Translations under genes and position numbers: made by a program
Shown: positions 30,628 to 33,258 of the stretch, piece after piece
How the letters are laid out: each line of letters opens with the position of its first letter
How positions within the stretch are numbered: position 1 is the stretch's first letter
Notes under the pieces: model-generated
The model's database searches: none
What the model saw: only the letters and a program-made list of their open reading frames with translations
Told to the model about the DNA's origin: nothing
Assembly (NCBI GenBank): GCA_040905845.1
Contig: JBBDQV010000114.1
Location: 1-33,258 of the forward strand
From: VGDP01 sp040905845
GTDB lineage: Bacteria; Pseudomonadota; Alphaproteobacteria; SP197
Length of the DNA stretch: 33,258 nucleotides
Reading direction: 5' to 3'

Positions 30628-31520
30628 CCGCGACGCGCGCCTGGCTCCTCAGCGAGACGCCGACCTCGCGCGCGCAGGCGCGGCTCGGCCGGGTCTTCCT
30701 CGCCGCGCGCCAGCTCGCGCGCAACCCGCTCGCGTTGGCCGGGTTCGCCATCGTCGGCGCGCTGCTCGTGGTCGCGGCGCTCGCCCCGGAGCTCGAGACC
30801 CACGACCCCTTCGCCCAGGACCTGACGCGGCGGCTGGAGCCGCCCGGCGCGGAGCATTGGCTCGGCACCGACCAGCTCGGCCGCGACATCCTGAGCCGCA
30901 TCGTCCACGGCTCGCGGCTCACCCTGATGATCGTCACCTTGGTCGCGATCATCGTCGGGCCGCTCGGGCTCCTGATCGGCACCATGGCGGGCTATCTGGG
31001 CGGCTGGGTCGACGCGGTCCTGATGCGCGCGACGGATATCTTCCTGGCCTTCCCACGGCTGATCCTGGCGCTCGCGTTCGTCGCGGCGCTCGGCCCCGGC
31101 ATCGAGAACGCGATCATCGCGATCTCGATCACGTCGTGGCCGCCTTACGCGCGCATCGCGCGCGCCGAAACCCTGACCTTGCGCGGCAGCGACTTCATCG
31201 CCGCGATCCAGCTCCAGGGCGCCTCGGTGCCGCGCATCCTGTGGGGCCACATCATGCCGCTGTGCGTCTCCTCGGTGATCATCCGGCTCACCCTCGACAT
31301 GGCGGGGGTGATCCTGATCGCGGCGGGCCTGGGGTTCCTGGGGCTCGGCGCGCAGCCGCCGGCGCCCGAATGGGGCGCCATGGTCGCCTCGGGCCGCGAC
31401 TTCCTGCTCGACCAATGGTGGGTCGCGACCATACCGGGCATCGCCATCTTCGTCGTCAGCCTGGGGTTCAACCTCTTGGGCGACGGCCTGCGCGACGTGC
31501 TCGATCCCAAGAATGCCTGA
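30624..31520 (+). CDS. ABC transporter permease, DppC/OppC family
   Basis: 298 residues, about six hydrophobic helices. Conserved family features: an N-terminal hydrophobic helix NPLALAGFAIVGALLVVAAL, the periplasmic sequence HWLGTDQLGRDILSRIVHGSRLTL, a second block RATDIFLAFPRLILALAFVAALG, and the EAA loop DFIAAIQLQGASVPRILWGHIMP. The ATG at 30624 lies in the ATGA overlap with the OppB-type gene. Its own last eight bases overlap the ATPase gene. It pairs with the previous permease as the heterodimeric channel of the importer. Confidence 0.92.
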   Translation: MTATRAWLLSETPTSRAQARLGRVFLAARQLARNPLALAGFAIVGALLVVAALAPELETHDPFAQDLTRRLEPPGAEHWLGTDQLGRDILSRIVHGSRLTLMIVTLVAIIVGPLGLLIGTMAGYLGGWVDAVLMRATDIFLAFPRLILALAFVAALGPGIENAIIAISITSWPPYARIARAETLTLRGSDFIAAIQLQGASVPRILWGHIMPLCVSSVIIRLTLDMAGVILIAAGLGFLGLGAQPPAPEWGAMVASGRDFLLDQWWVATIPGIAIFVVSLGFNLLGDGLRDVLDPKNA

Positions 31521-32345
31521 GGCCTTGCTCGACGTTCGTGACCTCACGGTCACGTTCCCGACGCCGCGCGGTCCCTTCGAGGCGGTGCGCGGCATCTCCT
31601 TCGCCATGGGGCGCGAGAAGCTCGGCATCGTCGGCGAGTCCGGCTCGGGCAAGTCGATCACGGCGCGCGCGATTCTTGGCTTGGTGCCGCGCCCGGGACA
31701 GGTGACGGCGAGCCGGCTCGCCTTCGACGGCGGCGACCTCCGGGGCCTGACGCCCAAGGCCTGGCGCGCCGTGCGCGGCCGGCGCATCTCGATGGTGATG
31801 CAGGACCCCAAGTTCTCGCTCAACCCGGTGGTCACGGTCGGCGAGCAGATCGCCGAGGCCTACCGCGTCCACAGCCGGGCGGGCCGGTCCGAGGCGCGCG
31901 CTCGCGCGCTCGCCATGCTCGAGGCCGTGCGCATCCGCCAGCCCGGCCACGTCTACGGGCTCTATCCGCACGAGGTCTCGGGCGGCATGGGGCAGCGGGT
32001 GATGATCGCCATGATGCTGATCCCCGACCCTGACCTCTTGATCGCCGACGAGGTCACCTCGGCGCTCGACGTCACGGTGCAGATGCAGGTGCTCGCCATC
32101 GTCGACGACATGGTCGGCGAGCGCGGCATGGGGCTCATCTTCATCAGCCACGACCTCAACCTGGTCGCCTCGTTCTGCGACCGGGTGCTGGTCATGTACG
32201 CCGGGCGCGTCGTCGAGGAATGCCGCGCGAGCGAGCTCGGCCAGGCGCGCCACCCGTACACCCAAGGGCTGCTCGGCTGTTTGCCGCGCATCGACGACGA
32301 GGGCGGGCGATTGCCCGTGCTCGAGCGCGATCCCGCCTGGCTGGC

Positions 32346-32349
<4 letters not shown>
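31513..32349 (+). CDS. ABC transporter ATP-binding protein, DppD/OppD-like, short form
   Basis: 278 residues, about 40 to 50 shorter than usual DppD/OppD proteins. Walker A GESGSGKS at 41-48, Q-loop Gln97, signature VSGGMGQ at 155-161 (a natural DppD variant of LSGGQ), Walker B DLLIADE at 174-180 and switch His213. The C-terminal oligopeptide-ABC extension stops after ARHPYTQGLLGCLP, with a short tail. The ATG at 31513 overlaps the end of the permease gene by eight bases, and the stop overlaps the next gene's ATG as ATGA. Confidence 0.92.
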
Positions 32350-33110
<761 letters not shown>

Positions 33111-33192
33111 TGCGGTGTTGAAGCGGATCGTTCCGCCTCCGCGGTCATGGCTCAGGGCGGCCGCGCGGCCGTCGGGTTTGGGCTTGCCACGC

Positions 33193-33233
33193 GGTTCGAG
33201 ACGCGTGCGTTGCACGCTCCTCACCGCGAACGG
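33193..33233. repeat. REP-like palindrome, copy 3
   Basis: GGTTCGAGACGCG, a GTGCGTTGCAC hairpin, then GCTCCTCACCGCGAACGG. It matches the two elements at 15101-15207 in its GTTCGAGACG and CTCCTCACCGCGAACGG arms while the inner hairpin differs, the pattern expected of a dispersed REP family. It lies 82 bases after the end of the ABC operon. Confidence 0.7.
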
Positions 33234-33258
33234 TCCTGGTGTGCTCATGACACGGGCA

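Noticed and set aside
33111..33192. Possible gene start after the ABC operon
   Set aside because: No credible frame with a ribosome site; only the REP-like copy at 33193-33233 could be supported in the tail.

Overview
The window is a high-GC (about 70 percent by eye), gene-dense piece of a draft bacterial chromosome. Gene content fits an alphaproteobacterium of the Rhodospirillales/Hyphomicrobiales kind: leucine-catabolism liu genes, an M81 (MlrC) peptidase, DoeB-like deacylases, a RhlE-type helicase with a GLGDHVPAF tail, and a dipeptide-type ABC importer. No rRNA, tRNA, phage, transposase or CRISPR array was seen. A run of ten Ns marks it as a scaffold, probably from shotgun or metagenomic assembly.

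Layout. 1-2670: the 3' part of an M81 peptidase gene converges on a minus-strand pair, a ComA-like phosphosulfolactate synthase followed by a histidine-family phosphatase. 2816-7477: an overlapping plus-strand operon liuC-liuD-liuE (methylglutaconyl-CoA hydratase, biotin-carrying MCC subunit, HMG-CoA lyase) ending in a succinylglutamate desuccinylase/aspartoacylase-family deacylase. liuA and liuB are not in the window. 7504-7594 is a dispersed palindromic repeat. 7612-9952: minus-strand PhyH-type dioxygenase and class III aminotransferase. 9997-12200: an apparent insertion bounded by a perfect 24-bp direct repeat. It carries one lower-GC gene for a 624-residue DUF4209-type protein with an RNxxxH (HEPN-like) motif. 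This is the best candidate in the window for an uncharacterised, possibly defensive, function. 12246-16120: a fused E1 alpha/beta 2-oxoacid dehydrogenase, a HupE/UreJ metal permease with a foldable leader, a pair of inverted REP-like repeats, and an EamA transporter. 16147-17570: a GFA-family zinc protein and an M19 dipeptidase.

17577-19818 is a minus-strand operon: a PhnZ-like HD-domain protein, a second DoeB-like deacylase and a glutathione S-transferase, with a GTATAC palindrome just upstream. 19874-21234: a hotdog thioesterase diverging from a short-chain dehydrogenase. 21231-25110: a degenerate-GGDEF/EAL phosphodiesterase, a divergent Tag-like DNA glycosylase, and a RhlE helicase whose tail is interrupted by a poly-G/N assembly scar. 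25237-26428: a tandem pair of paralogous small lipoproteins of unknown function. 26585-27835: an FrhB-type iron-sulfur flavoprotein. 27955-33110: a complete five-gene peptide/nickel-type ABC importer operon (binding protein, two permeases, two ATPases) whose cistrons mostly overlap. The last about 150 bases hold no gene but carry a third copy of the REP-like repeat.

Taken together, most of the window is catabolism and uptake of organic acids, amino-acid derivatives and peptides by a heterotroph. The exceptions are the inserted DUF4209 island and a short 42 percent GC patch inside liuD, both of which look out of place. All functional calls come from motif recognition in the translated sequence; no database search was possible.
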